From CBDDFQ01 sp965227035 (GTDB taxonomy: Bacteria > Pseudomonadota > Gammaproteobacteria > Burkholderiales > Burkholderiaceae_C), in the NCBI GenBank assembly GCA_965227035.1, contig OZ245724.1, positions 3,162,001-3,226,000 on the forward strand: a stretch of 64,000 nt of DNA, read 5' to 3'. The position numbers and the translations under genes are program-made. Under the pieces are notes generated by a model. That model did no database searches and was not told where the DNA came from. It saw nothing but the letters and a program-made list of their open reading frames with translations. Of the stretch, positions 8,927 to 19,100 are shown piece after piece. Within the stretch, counting starts at the first letter, position 1; the number at the start of each line of letters is the position of its first letter.

Positions 8927-9319
8927 TTAACGCTTGCTGAACTGCTTGCGGCGGCGAGCGGAGTGCAAGCCAACCTTTTTACGTTCGACTTCACGAGCAT
9001 CGCGAGTCACGAAGCCAGCTTTGCTGAGTTCAGGCTTGAGCGAAGCGTCGTAATCGATCAGAGCGCGGGTAATACCGTGGCGGGTTGCACCTGCCTGGCC
9101 GGATTCACCACCACCTGCGACGTTGACCATGATGTCGAAAGTTTCGACATTGTTCGTCAGGAAGAGGGGTTGCTTGCAGATCATGATCGAGGTTTGACGG
9201 CCGAAAAATTCGGTGATGTCTTTACCGTTCACGGTGATCTTGCCAGTGCCTTTTTTCAGGAAAACACGAGCGACGCTGGATTTGCGACGGCCGGTTCCAT
9301 TGTTCCATTCACCAATCAT
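8927..9319 (-). CDS. rpsI: 30S ribosomal protein S9 (uS9)
   Basis: Small-subunit protein whose C-terminal tail reaches the P-site tRNA. The sequence shows GTGRRKSSVARVF, GGGESGQAGATRHGI and the invariant basic C-terminus ending QFSKR. Length is 130 aa as in other proteobacteria. It follows rplM by 11 bases and ends at a strong terminator, the usual two-gene operon. Confidence 0.98.
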   Translation of the reverse strand: MIGEWNNGTGRRKSSVARVFLKKGTGKITVNGKDITEFFGRQTSIMICKQPLFLTNNVETFDIMVNVAGGGESGQAGATRHGITRALIDYDASLKPELSKAGFVTRDAREVERKKVGLHSARRRKQFSKR

Positions 9320-9330
9320 CTCAAGGCTCC

Positions 9331-9762
9331 TTAGATTTCCAGCGGCTTGGGCTGCTGGGCGGAATGCGGGTGCTCAGCGCCACCGTAGACCTTGAGTTTT
9401 TTGATCATGGCGTAACCAAGGGGACCCTTGGGAAGCATGCCCTTGACGGCTTTTTCCAGCGCACGGCCAGGATGCTTGGCTTGCATGTCGCGGAAGTTGG
9501 TGCCGTAGATGCCACCTGGGAAACCGGAATGGCGGTAGTAAACCTTGTCCAGTTCCTTGTTGCCGGTGACTCGAATCTTGCCGGCGTTGATGATGACGAT
9601 GAAGTCACCGGTATCGACGTGGGGCGTGTAAATGGCCTTGTGTTTGCCGCGCAAACGGAGGGCAGCTTCGCTGGCAACCCGTCCGAGCACCTTATCGGTG
9701 GCGTCAATCACAAACCACTCGTGCACCACGTCAGCGGGTTTTGCGCTGAACGTACTTGTCAT
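9331..9762 (-). CDS. rplM: 50S ribosomal protein L13 (uL13)
   Basis: Early-assembling large-subunit protein. Recognised from WFVIDATDKVLGRVASE, HVDTGDFVIVINA-like segment, HSGFPGG and MLPKGPLGYAM. Length (143 aa) is normal. First gene of rplM-rpsI; the leader upstream carries a consensus -10 and a small hairpin that may be the L13 autoregulatory site known from E. coli. Confidence 0.98.
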   Translation of the reverse strand: MTSTFSAKPADVVHEWFVIDATDKVLGRVASEAALRLRGKHKAIYTPHVDTGDFIVIINAGKIRVTGNKELDKVYYRHSGFPGGIYGTNFRDMQAKHPGRALEKAVKGMLPKGPLGYAMIKKLKVYGGAEHPHSAQQPKPLEI

Positions 9763-9890
9763 GAGATTTCTCTTTAAAGAGGGTTTGCCGGATCCTTTTC
9801 CACGGTCGGTGTCTCTCTAACGGAGACCTCTTAGGTGGGGGTAAAACTTCGCCGCGGGATCCTGGAAACGCTGCGAAGCCTTTGATTATA
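9763..9890 (-). promoter_or_regulatory. rplM-rpsI promoter and leader
   Basis: Minus-strand TATAAT lies at 9885-9890 with only a weak -35, giving a leader of about 115 bases. In the leader GTCTC and GAGAC (9811-9815, 9823-9827 on plus) can form a short hairpin. In E. coli the L13 protein represses its own operon through a leader structure; a similar role here is inference. A plus-strand TATATT at 9887-9892 overlaps the same bases and could serve divergent rlmJ. Confidence 0.5.
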
Positions 9891-9925
9891 TTAAAAATTT
9901 TCGGCTGGCGGTTACTATCGAGGCC

Positions 9926-10822
9926 ATGTTTAGCTATCGACACGCGTTTCACGCCGGAAATCATGCGGATGTGCTCAAGCACACCGCGCTTATCGCCATC
10001 CTCAAGCATCTGATCGACAAAGACCCTGCCATTGCGCTTGTCGACACCCACGCCGGAGCCGGCCTCTACCGGCTCGACGGTGAGTTTGCCGACAAAAGCG
10101 GTGAAGCCGCCAATGGCACGCTTCGCCTGGCGGCGCACAAAGCCCCCGCCGATGCCCCCCTGGCCCCTGCCCTTGTCGACTACCTGAATCTGATCCGGGA
10201 ATTCAACAAATCGACCGAAATCAAGACCTATCCGGGCTCGCCTTTCATTGCCAGCCACGTGTTGCGCGAACACGACCGCCTCAAGCTGTTCGAGATGCAT
10301 CCGACGGATTCCCGCACTTTGAGTCAGAACATCGCACAACTGGACGCTGGCCGCCGGATCGCGGTTTTCCGCGAAGACGGCTTCGAAGGCTCCAAAAAAT
10401 TCATTCCTCCGCCATCGCGCCGCGCTTTGGTTCTTTGCGACCCGAGCTACGAAGTCAAAACCGACTACGCGCGGGTGGCCACGATGATTACCGAGCTGCT
10501 TCGCAAGTTCGCAACCGGGACTTATGCGGTCTGGTATCCGATCATTCCGCGCCCGGAAGCGCACGATTTGCCGCGCCGTTTGAAGACGCTGGCGGTTCGC
10601 GCCGGCAAGAGCTGGGTCAATATGACGCTCACGGTGAAGTCCAGCAAGATGACATCCGACGCGGCGGGCGGCGAAAAACGCCCCGGCCTTCCGGCCAGCG
10701 GCATGTTCGTGATCAATCCGCCGTTCACTTTGAAGCCCGCAATGGCCGCGGCCCTTCCTCAACTGGTCGAGATTCTTCGTCAGGACCAGCACGCGACATC
10801 GTCGATCGAATCGGGCGGTTAG
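9926..10822 (+). CDS. rlmJ: 23S rRNA (adenine2030-N6)-methyltransferase RlmJ
   Basis: SAM-dependent enzyme that methylates A2030 of 23S rRNA. The N-terminus FSYRHAFHAGNHADVLKH is diagnostic; DTHAGAGLY is the SAM-binding motif I and LCDPSYE is the catalytic motif IV, with Ser where many enzymes have a second Pro. Near the C-terminus GMFVINPP is conserved. About 298 aa, slightly longer than E. coli. GAGG precedes the ATG. Divergent from rplM and convergent with metF. Confidence 0.95.
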   Translation: MFSYRHAFHAGNHADVLKHTALIAILKHLIDKDPAIALVDTHAGAGLYRLDGEFADKSGEAANGTLRLAAHKAPADAPLAPALVDYLNLIREFNKSTEIKTYPGSPFIASHVLREHDRLKLFEMHPTDSRTLSQNIAQLDAGRRIAVFREDGFEGSKKFIPPPSRRALVLCDPSYEVKTDYARVATMITELLRKFATGTYAVWYPIIPRPEAHDLPRRLKTLAVRAGKSWVNMTLTVKSSKMTSDAAGGEKRPGLPASGMFVINPPFTLKPAMAAALPQLVEILRQDQHATSSIESGG

Positions 10823-10840
10823 CCCTTTACCGGCAAAAGA

Positions 10841-11698
10841 TCAGGCGCCTTTGATCGCGCCGCCTTTGATCGCGTCTATCAGCGCCGACGTCGCCGCCGA
10901 CTGGTTCATGGTGTAGAAATGCAGCCCCGGTGCGCCGCCCTGTTTCAATCTTTCGCAAAGCGAGGTCACGACCTCGAGTCCGAATGACTTGATCGATGCG
11001 GTGTCATCGCCGAAGGATTGAAGCTTCAGCCGTATCCAGCGCGGAATTTCGGCACCGCTAGCGTCGGAGAACCGAAGCAGCTGCGTCGAGCTGGTGATCG
11101 GCATGATGCCGGGCACGATTGGCGCATCGACCCCGAGCTTGCGAGCCTGATCCGCAAACCAGAAATACGAGTCGGCGTTATAGAAGTACTGCGTGATCGC
11201 AGAATTTGCGCCGGCCTTCATCTTGGCGACGAAGGCGTTCAAGTCGGCATCCGGCGATTTCGCTTGCGGATGAATTTCCGGATAGCAGGCCACTTCGATG
11301 TGAAATTCGTCGCCGGTTTCTTCGCGAATGAAAGCCACCAGATCGACCGCGTGATGAAACTCGCCGCCCGCGCCGTAGCCGCTCGGCAAATCGCCCCGCA
11401 GTGCCACGAGGCGCTTTACCCCCATGCCACGCAGAATGCCGAGTTGTTCACGCACCGACGCTTTGGTCGCTCCAATGCAGGAGAAATGGCTCGCGGCAGC
11501 GCAGCCTTCAGACAGGATTTCGGACACGGTGTCGAAGGTGCCCTTTTGGGTCGATCCGCCTGCGCCGTAAGTAACCGAGCAGAACTCCGGCTTGAACGCG
11601 TAAAGCTGCTTGCGCACATTGCGCAGCTTGACCATTCCCTCATCGGTCTTCGGCGGGAAAAATTCGAAACTGATGGGAAAGCTTTGGGAAGAACTCAT
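10841..11698 (-). CDS. metF: 5,10-methylenetetrahydrofolate reductase
   Basis: Flavoprotein that reduces methylene-THF to 5-methyl-THF, the methyl donor for methionine synthesis. The FEFFPPKTDEG start, SVTYGAGGSTQ, VALRGDLP and CYPEIHPQA are family signatures of the TIM-barrel enzyme. Length is 285 aa. It is the last gene of ahcY-tlyA-metF, 23 bp after tlyA, and so is probably under the SAH riboswitch ahead of ahcY. That links removal of SAH with renewal of methyl groups. Confidence 0.96.
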   Translation of the reverse strand: MSSSQSFPISFEFFPPKTDEGMVKLRNVRKQLYAFKPEFCSVTYGAGGSTQKGTFDTVSEILSEGCAAASHFSCIGATKASVREQLGILRGMGVKRLVALRGDLPSGYGAGGEFHHAVDLVAFIREETGDEFHIEVACYPEIHPQAKSPDADLNAFVAKMKAGANSAITQYFYNADSYFWFADQARKLGVDAPIVPGIMPITSSTQLLRFSDASGAEIPRWIRLKLQSFGDDTASIKSFGLEVVTSLCERLKQGGAPGLHFYTMNQSAATSALIDAIKGGAIKGA

Positions 11699-11721
11699 TT
11701 CCCCTCCTCTTTTTTCTTTAC

Positions 11722-12471
11722 TTATTTACGCTTGGCGTAAATGAAAAATTCCTTGTTGCCGTCGCCGCCTTCGATCGCGCTCGGCCACCAGCCAAGCACC
11801 TTCAATTGCAGCGTTTCGCAGGCATCGCGCAATCGGTTCTCGACCACCGAATACATCGCAGGATCCTTCACGATTCCTCCTTTGCCAATGTCTTCCGGTT
11901 GCAACTCGAACTGCGGCTTCACCAAAAACAGCAGCGACGCATCGAAACGCATCTGATCGACCAGAGCAGGCAGCACGAGCGTGAGCGAGATGAACGACAC
12001 ATCACCCACGATCGCGTCGAAACCGTCCTGATCGGCAGTACCCAGATCGTCGGAAGTGAGGCTTCGCGCGTTCACTTTCTCGATGCAGGTCACGCGTGGA
12101 TCGTCGCGCAGCTTTTGATGCAATTGGCCGTGGCCCACGTCGATGCCGGTGACATGACGCGCACCTTGCTGCAAGAGACAGTCGGTGAATCCACCGGTCG
12201 ATTGCCCGACGTCGAGGCACTTGAGCCCCTCGACATTCAGCTTCGAATCGGCGAGCGCACCTTCCAGCTTCAAGCCGCCGCGGGAAACGAATTTCGCTTC
12301 GGCAGCATCGGCCAGTTTGATCTCGGCCTGCTCGGGGATTTCATCGCCGCTTTTGGTAGCCGTGCGCCACGCGCGACCGTCGAACCAGATGAGCCCGGCT
12401 GCAACGAGTCGCGCGGCCTGCGAGCGAGACGCAGCCAGGCCGCGCGCCACGAGAAGCTGGTCGGCGCGCAT
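11722..12471 (-). CDS. tlyA: TlyA family rRNA methyltransferase/putative hemolysin
   Basis: Two-domain protein: an N-terminal S4 RNA-binding domain (MRADQLLVARGLAASRSQAARL) and a C-terminal FtsJ-like SAM methyltransferase fold (CLDVGQSTGGFTDCLLQ, IVGDVSFISL, LVKPQFEL). In actinobacteria TlyA 2'-O-methylates 16S and 23S rRNA; the role in betaproteobacteria is less clear. I prefer the ATG at 12471; a TTG at 12486 overlapping the ahcY stop would add five residues, and neither has a strong Shine-Dalgarno. Placement between ahcY and metF fits a user of SAM in a methyl-cycle operon. Confidence 0.9.
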   Translation of the reverse strand: MRADQLLVARGLAASRSQAARLVAAGLIWFDGRAWRTATKSGDEIPEQAEIKLADAAEAKFVSRGGLKLEGALADSKLNVEGLKCLDVGQSTGGFTDCLLQQGARHVTGIDVGHGQLHQKLRDDPRVTCIEKVNARSLTSDDLGTADQDGFDAIVGDVSFISLTLVLPALVDQMRFDASLLFLVKPQFELQPEDIGKGGIVKDPAMYSVVENRLRDACETLQLKVLGWWPSAIEGGDGNKEFFIYAKRK

Positions 12472-12482
12472 CGAGCCGGAGC

Positions 12483-13916
<1,434 letters not shown>

Positions 13917-13984
13917 GGTTTTTCCAAAACAGGTTTTGAAGAACCACTTGCAGAGGGAGAGAAAAAGCTCACCGCACAGAAAGT

Positions 13985-14107
13985 GGATGAGCGTCGTTGC
14001 CTGAGTCTTTCGCTACGCCTCGCGGCGTAATGGCTGACTTGTTTCCGAGCCTCGAACCTCGCCTGATTTCAAAGCTGAAATCGGGGGTGCTGCAACGCTC
14101 CTCGGAA
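13985..14107 (-). promoter_or_regulatory. SAH riboswitch upstream of ahcY
   Basis: On the minus strand the RNA begins TTCCGAG (14107-14101), whose perfect partner CTCGGAA lies at 14049-14043 and forms the pseudoknot. GAGCGTTGC follows and pairs through GAGCGT with ACGCTC near the 3' end (AACGACGCTCATCC, 13998-13985), forming P1. Between them is a P2 arm with an internal GATTTC/GAAATC hairpin, then a GAGGCTCGG core, and an extra hairpin (ACGCC/GGCGT near 14015-14028). This is the established SAH riboswitch arrangement, which raises ahcY expression when SAH is high. About 68 bases separate it from the ATG. Confidence 0.92.
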
Positions 14108-14115
14108 CTGGGTGA

Positions 14116-14121
14116 ATTATA
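14116..14121 (-). promoter_or_regulatory. -10 box of the ahcY-tlyA-metF promoter
   Basis: A consensus TATAAT on the minus strand ends five to eight bases before the first paired base of the SAH riboswitch, so the transcript would start almost exactly at the aptamer. The -35 region (around 14138-14144) is poor. The box lies 32 bases before the prfC start on the other strand. Confidence 0.7.
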
Positions 14122-14152
14122 CGGAAAGCGGCGCCGATTAAAATCGTCGGCA

Positions 14153-15790
14153 ATGCAGCACCTCTCATTCCTCGAAGAAACACAGAGACGGCGCACGTTC
14201 GCCATCATTTCCCACCCTGACGCCGGTAAGACGACCCTCACCGAAAAGCTGCTGCTTTTCTCGGGTGCGATCCAGATTGCCGGCTCGGTGAAAGCGCGTA
14301 AAGCCTCGCGTCATGCCACGTCCGACTGGATGGAAATCGAAAAGCAGCGGGGCATTTCGGTCGCGTCCTCGGTCATGCAGATGCTTTATCGCGATCACGT
14401 GATCAACCTGCTGGACACGCCCGGCCACAAAGACTTCTCGGAAGATACCTACCGGGTGCTCACCGCCGTCGATTCCGCCCTGATGGTGATCGACGCGGCG
14501 AACGGTGTGGAAGCGCAAACGCGCCGTTTGATCGAGGTTTGCCGGCAGCGCGACACGCCCATCATTACCTTCGTCAACAAGATGGACCGTGAAGTGCGGG
14601 ATCCGCTGGACATCCTCGATGAAGTCGAACGGGAGCTAGGCATGCCTTGCGTGCCCATGACCTGGCCGGTCGGTCAGGGAAAGAGCTTCGGAGGGATCAT
14701 CAACCTGCGTACCCAGACGATGACTGTTTTCGAATCGGGCAGCGAGCGCAAGCCGCATGAATTCGAGACGATTCCCCTCACCGAAACCGAAGATCTTCGC
14801 AAGCGTTTCGGCGCTGAATTCGATACCGCCATGGACAGCATCGAACTTGCGTCGGGCGCATCGCCAGAATGGGATCACGAGGCATTTCTGGCTGGAAAGC
14901 AGACACCCGTTTTCTTCGGCTCCGGGGTGAACAACTTCGGCGTGATGGAGGTGCTGGATGCGCTGGTCGATCTCGCGCCATCGCCGCAGCCCCGCAAGAG
15001 CTCGCTGCTGGTGAACAGGCAACCGGTGGAGCAGACGATTCAGCCGGAAGACACCAAGTTCGCAGGCGTCGTGTTCAAGGTGCAGGCCAACATGGACGCC
15101 AACCATCGCGATCGCATCGCCTTCGTTCGCATGGCTTCGGGCAAATACACGCCAGGCATGAAGCTCAAGGTACAGCGCACTTCGAAAGAGTTGCGCCCCA
15201 CAAGCGTGGTCACGTTTCTTTCGCAACGCCGCGAAGCCGTCGATGAAGCCTTTGCCGGCGACATCATCGGCTTCACGACGCACGGCGGAGTGCAGTTGGG
15301 CGACACGATCACCGATGGCGCGAATCTGCAGTTCACCGGACTGCCTTTCTTCGCGCCCGAAATGTTCATGACCGTGATCCTGAAAAACCCCCTTCGTACC
15401 AAGCAGCTACAAACCGGTCTGGAGCAGTTGGGCGAAGAAGGTGCTATTCAAGTGTTCCGGCCTGAAATGGGCGGGCCGATGTTGCTCGGCGCTATCGGAC
15501 AACTTCAGTTCGAAGTGGTGCAGCATCGACTCAAGTCGGAATACGACTGCGATGTTCGCCTGGAGAGCTGCCAGTACACCGGCGCTAGATGGATCACAGC
15601 CGACACACGCCAGGAGCTTCGTGCGTTCACCGATGCGTACCCCATGCGCATGGCGCTGGACGCGGCCAACACGCTCGCGTATCTCTGCACTTCACCCTAC
15701 GACGTGCGTCTGGCGCAGGAACGCTTTCCGAAGATCCACTTTCATCCGCTGCGTGAGCACGCGGGACTAGCGCTACAGACCGCCGGTTGA
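14153..15790 (+). CDS. prfC: Peptide chain release factor 3
   Basis: Translational GTPase that removes RF1/RF2 from the ribosome after peptide release. G-domain motifs: HPDAGKTTLTE (G1, about 21-31), RGISV (switch), DTPGHKDFSEDTYR (G3) and VNKMDR (G4). ATG at 14153 (MQHLSFLEETQ) gives 545 aa, normal for RF3. The frame is open further upstream, but that stretch is the ahcY leader on the other strand. Its last 18 bases overlap the tail of the convergent ykgJ-like gene. Confidence 0.96.
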   Translation: MQHLSFLEETQRRRTFAIISHPDAGKTTLTEKLLLFSGAIQIAGSVKARKASRHATSDWMEIEKQRGISVASSVMQMLYRDHVINLLDTPGHKDFSEDTYRVLTAVDSALMVIDAANGVEAQTRRLIEVCRQRDTPIITFVNKMDREVRDPLDILDEVERELGMPCVPMTWPVGQGKSFGGIINLRTQTMTVFESGSERKPHEFETIPLTETEDLRKRFGAEFDTAMDSIELASGASPEWDHEAFLAGKQTPVFFGSGVNNFGVMEVLDALVDLAPSPQPRKSSLLVNRQPVEQTIQPEDTKFAGVVFKVQANMDANHRDRIAFVRMASGKYTPGMKLKVQRTSKELRPTSVVTFLSQRREAVDEAFAGDIIGFTTHGGVQLGDTITDGANLQFTGLPFFAPEMFMTVILKNPLRTKQLQTGLEQLGEEGAIQVFRPEMGGPMLLGAIGQLQFEVVQHRLKSEYDCDVRLESCQYTGARWITADTRQELRAFTDAYPMRMALDAANTLAYLCTSPYDVRLAQERFPKIHFHPLREHAGLALQTAG

Positions 15791-16129
15791 TTCTTCCTTT
15801 GTAGGCACGGCTTCGATCTCCGCATCGCAGCCGATGCCAGCGGCGATCCACCTCATCGATAGCTTCGAGATACGCGGCGCGATCAAACGTCGCGCCCACG
15901 CCGATTTGAACTTCAGCACGTCTGCCGGCACGGTCACCATGCCGCAGTCGTAGCGAGTTTTCGCATCGTCCCAGCGCAACGCATCGCACCGTCCGCTTCG
16001 CTTGCGCGACACGATCATGCCGACCGGACACGGCTCGGACAGACAACACAAGCCGCATCCATTGCATGGCGCACCCAGCGCAGGCTTGGGCGGCGCGAGC
16101 GGCTCGATGTGAATGACCTGATTTTTCAC
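15773..16129 (-). CDS. YkgJ-type CxxCGxCC cysteine cluster protein
   Basis: Small (118 aa) protein with CNGCGLCCLSEPCPVG near residues 22-37, the cysteine cluster of the YkgJ family, proposed to bind zinc or iron; later cysteines follow in SGRC and YDCGM. No membrane segment. The start is a GTG at 16129. It begins 24 bases after the uvrA stop in the same direction and may be co-transcribed. Function unknown; I make no claim beyond a metal-binding cysteine cluster. Confidence 0.75.
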   Translation of the reverse strand: MKNQVIHIEPLAPPKPALGAPCNGCGLCCLSEPCPVGMIVSRKRSGRCDALRWDDAKTRYDCGMVTVPADVLKFKSAWARRLIAPRISKLSMRWIAAGIGCDAEIEAVPTKEESTGGL

Positions 16130-16153
16130 ATCGAGCTTCGTTTTATTCGTCGA

Positions 16154-19100
16154 TCACGCGCGCGCGAGCACGGGGCCAAGCGCCACGCCGGTGTGCGTCT
16201 TCATGGCAACCAGCTTCTCCGGCGAAGTCTGCGCGACGACACTGCCGCCGCCCTTACCACCCTCCGGTCCGAGGTCGATCACCCAGTCGGCTTCCGCAAT
16301 CACATCCAGATCGTGTTCGATGACGACCACGCTGTGGCCGCCGTTCACGAGTCGATGCAGCACGTGAATCAGCTTCTCGACGTCGGCCATGTGCAAGCCA
16401 ACCGTCGGCTCATCGAGCACGTACAGCGTGTGCGGCGGCTTTTGTCCGCGACGGGTGATGTCGTCCTTCACCTTGCTGAGCTCGGTCACCAGTTTGATTC
16501 GCTGCGCCTCGCCGCCCGACAAGGTGGGCGATGGCTGCCCCAGCGTGAGATAGCCCAGCCCCACGTCTTTGAGCAACTGCAGCGGATGGCTGATGTTCGG
16601 CATGGTCGAGAAGAACTCGACCGCTTCATCGACCTCCATCTGCAGCACGTCGCCGATGCTTTTGCCGCGCCAGGTGACGGCCAGCGTCTCCGGGTTGAAT
16701 CGAGCTCCGTGGCAGCTTTCGCAGGGCACTTTCACATCGGGCAGGAAGCTCATTTCGATGGTGCGAACGCCTTGACCTTCGCAGCTCGGGCAACGGCCTT
16801 CGCCAGTGTTGAAACTGAATCGGGCGGGCGCGTACCCACGAGCTTTCGCTTCCAGCGTTTCGGCGAACAACTTGCGGATCGTGTCCCAGAAACCGATGTA
16901 GGTGGCCGGGCAACTGCGCGGCGTTTTTCCGATGGGGGTCTGGTCGACTTCGAGCACACGGTCGACCTGCTTCCAGCCTTCGACGCTCTCGCAACCGGTC
17001 CACGCAGGAACAGTCTTCTTGCCGACTGCGGCCTGCACGTTCGTGAGCAGCACGTCGCGTGCAATCGTCGACTTGCCGGAGCCGCTGACACCGGTCACCG
17101 CGACCAGTTTCTTCAAAGGCACATCGACAGTGACATTGCGAAGGTTGTGCAGGTTCGCACCGGTGACGGTGATCCAGGTCTGCTCGTCATCCTTGCGATT
17201 CACTGCGCGACGCGGATGCAAGGGATGCACCATCGCATGACGCAGGTACTTGCCGGTGACCGACTCGCTCGCATTCGATATATCGGCGACGCTTCCTTGC
17301 GCAACCAATCGACCGCCGCGCTTACCCGCACTGGGTCCGATGTCGATGATGTGATCGGCCCGGCGAATCGTGTCTTCGTCGTGCTCGACCACCACCAGTG
17401 TGTTGCCCTTGTCGCCGAGCTTGTGCAGCGCGTTCAACAAGATCTGATTGTCACGCGCGTGAAGACCGATGGTCGGCTCGTCCAGCACATAGCAGACGCC
17501 CTGAAGATTGCTACCGAGTTGCGCAGCAAGCCGAATACGCTGTGCTTCTCCGCCAGACAACGACGGCGCGCCGCGATCGAGCGTGAGGTAGTTCAGCCCT
17601 ACCTCTTCGAGGAACTCGAGTCGTCCCGCAATTTCCGGCAGCAGATCGCGTGCGATGCCGGCCTCGCGCCCGGTCAGTTTCAGTGCTTGCGCCCAATGAC
17701 GCACATCGGACACACCCATGCGAGCCACATCGGCAATACCGATGTTCGCGAACATCACGGCACGCGCAGTCGCATTCAAACGAGATCCTTCGCAAGTCGG
17801 GCAGACGGCATCGACCACGTCTTCTGCTTCCGGCTCCGCGAAGGTTTGTTCGCGGCCACGGTTGTCGTCATCGCGAACCGAATCGTCGAACACTTTGCGC
17901 TGCTCTTTGGTGAGCTTCACGCCAGTGCCTACGCAATCGGGGCACCAGCCGTGCTTGCTGTTGTAGCTGAAGAGGCGCGGATCGAGTTCGGCGTAGCTGG
18001 TGCTGCACACCGGGCATGCACGCTTGGTCGAGAAGGCGTCGAGTTTGCCGATCTTGCTCGTAGCGCTTCCGGCAAGCATGGCCTCTCGCAGGCCGTTCAT
18101 TTCGCTCAATACATGAACGACGCCCTTGCCGTGCTCCAGCGCCGATGCCAGCACCTGACGCAACAAAGCTTCGTTTTCGGCAGTGATGTCCAGGCTTGCA
18201 ATCGGCAATTCGATCGTGTGTTCTTTGAACCGATCGATTCGCGGAAAGCCGGTCGTCGGAAGGAAGTTTCCATCCACCCGCAAATGCGTGTAGCCGCGCG
18301 GACGCGCCCAGTCGGCGAGTTCGGTGTACACGCCCTTGCGGTTCATGACCAGCGGCGCCAGCAGTCCGATGTGCTGCCCCTTGAACTGCTTCATCAACTG
18401 CGCGGCAATGCTCTCGGGCGTTTGCGGCTGCACTGCTGCGCCGTCGTGAATGCAGTGCTGCACGCCGAGTTTCACGTAGAGCAATCGCAGGAAGTGCCAC
18501 ACCTCTGTGGTGGTGCCAACGGTGCTCTTGCGACCTCCGCGCGACAGGCGCTGCTCGATGGCCACCGTCGGTGGAATGCCGTAGACCGCGTCGACCTCGG
18601 GGCGTCCCGCCGGCTGCACGATGCTGCGCGCATAAGCATTCAGCGATTCGAGGTATCGGCGTTGGCCTTCGTTGAAAAGAATGTCGAACGCCAGCGTCGA
18701 TTTACCCGATCCGCTCACTCCCGTGACCACGCTGAATTTGCCGCGCGGAATATTCACCGACAAGCTCTTCAGGTTGTGCTCTTTCGCGTTGACGATCTCG
18801 ATCGAATCCTGACCGCGCGCGGCGCGCCTGCGCTCACGAGCAATCGTCTGCAACGGCACGCCCTCATGCGCGGCTTGAGGTCCGAGTCCCAGTGCACCTT
18901 CGTACTCACGAAGCGCCTTCGCGGTGTGCGATGTCGCATGCAAGCGCACATCTTCAGGTGAGCCTTGCGCGACGATCAAACCGCCCGCGTCTCCGCCTTC
19001 GGGTCCGAGGTCGATCAGCCAGTCGCTCGCACGAATCACGTCCAGGTTGTGCTCGATGATGACCATCGAATGACCCGCATCGAGCAGCTTGCGCAATGCG

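Noticed and set aside
13985..14030. A compact SAH-riboswitch-like element using only GAGGCGT and ACGCTC near ahcY.
   Set aside because: Reading further upstream gave the complete aptamer with a perfect 7-bp pseudoknot and regular P1, so the short version is only part of it.
13997..14152. N-terminal extension of prfC through an upstream frame.
   Set aside because: The extra residues do not resemble RF3, and the DNA is the ahcY leader and riboswitch on the other strand; ATG at 14153 gives a normal protein.
16109..18961. A 950-codon open frame antisense to uvrA on the plus strand.
   Set aside because: It mirrors the codon pattern of uvrA, has no recognisable domain and is His/Arg/Ala-rich, as antisense frames in such GC-rich genes are.
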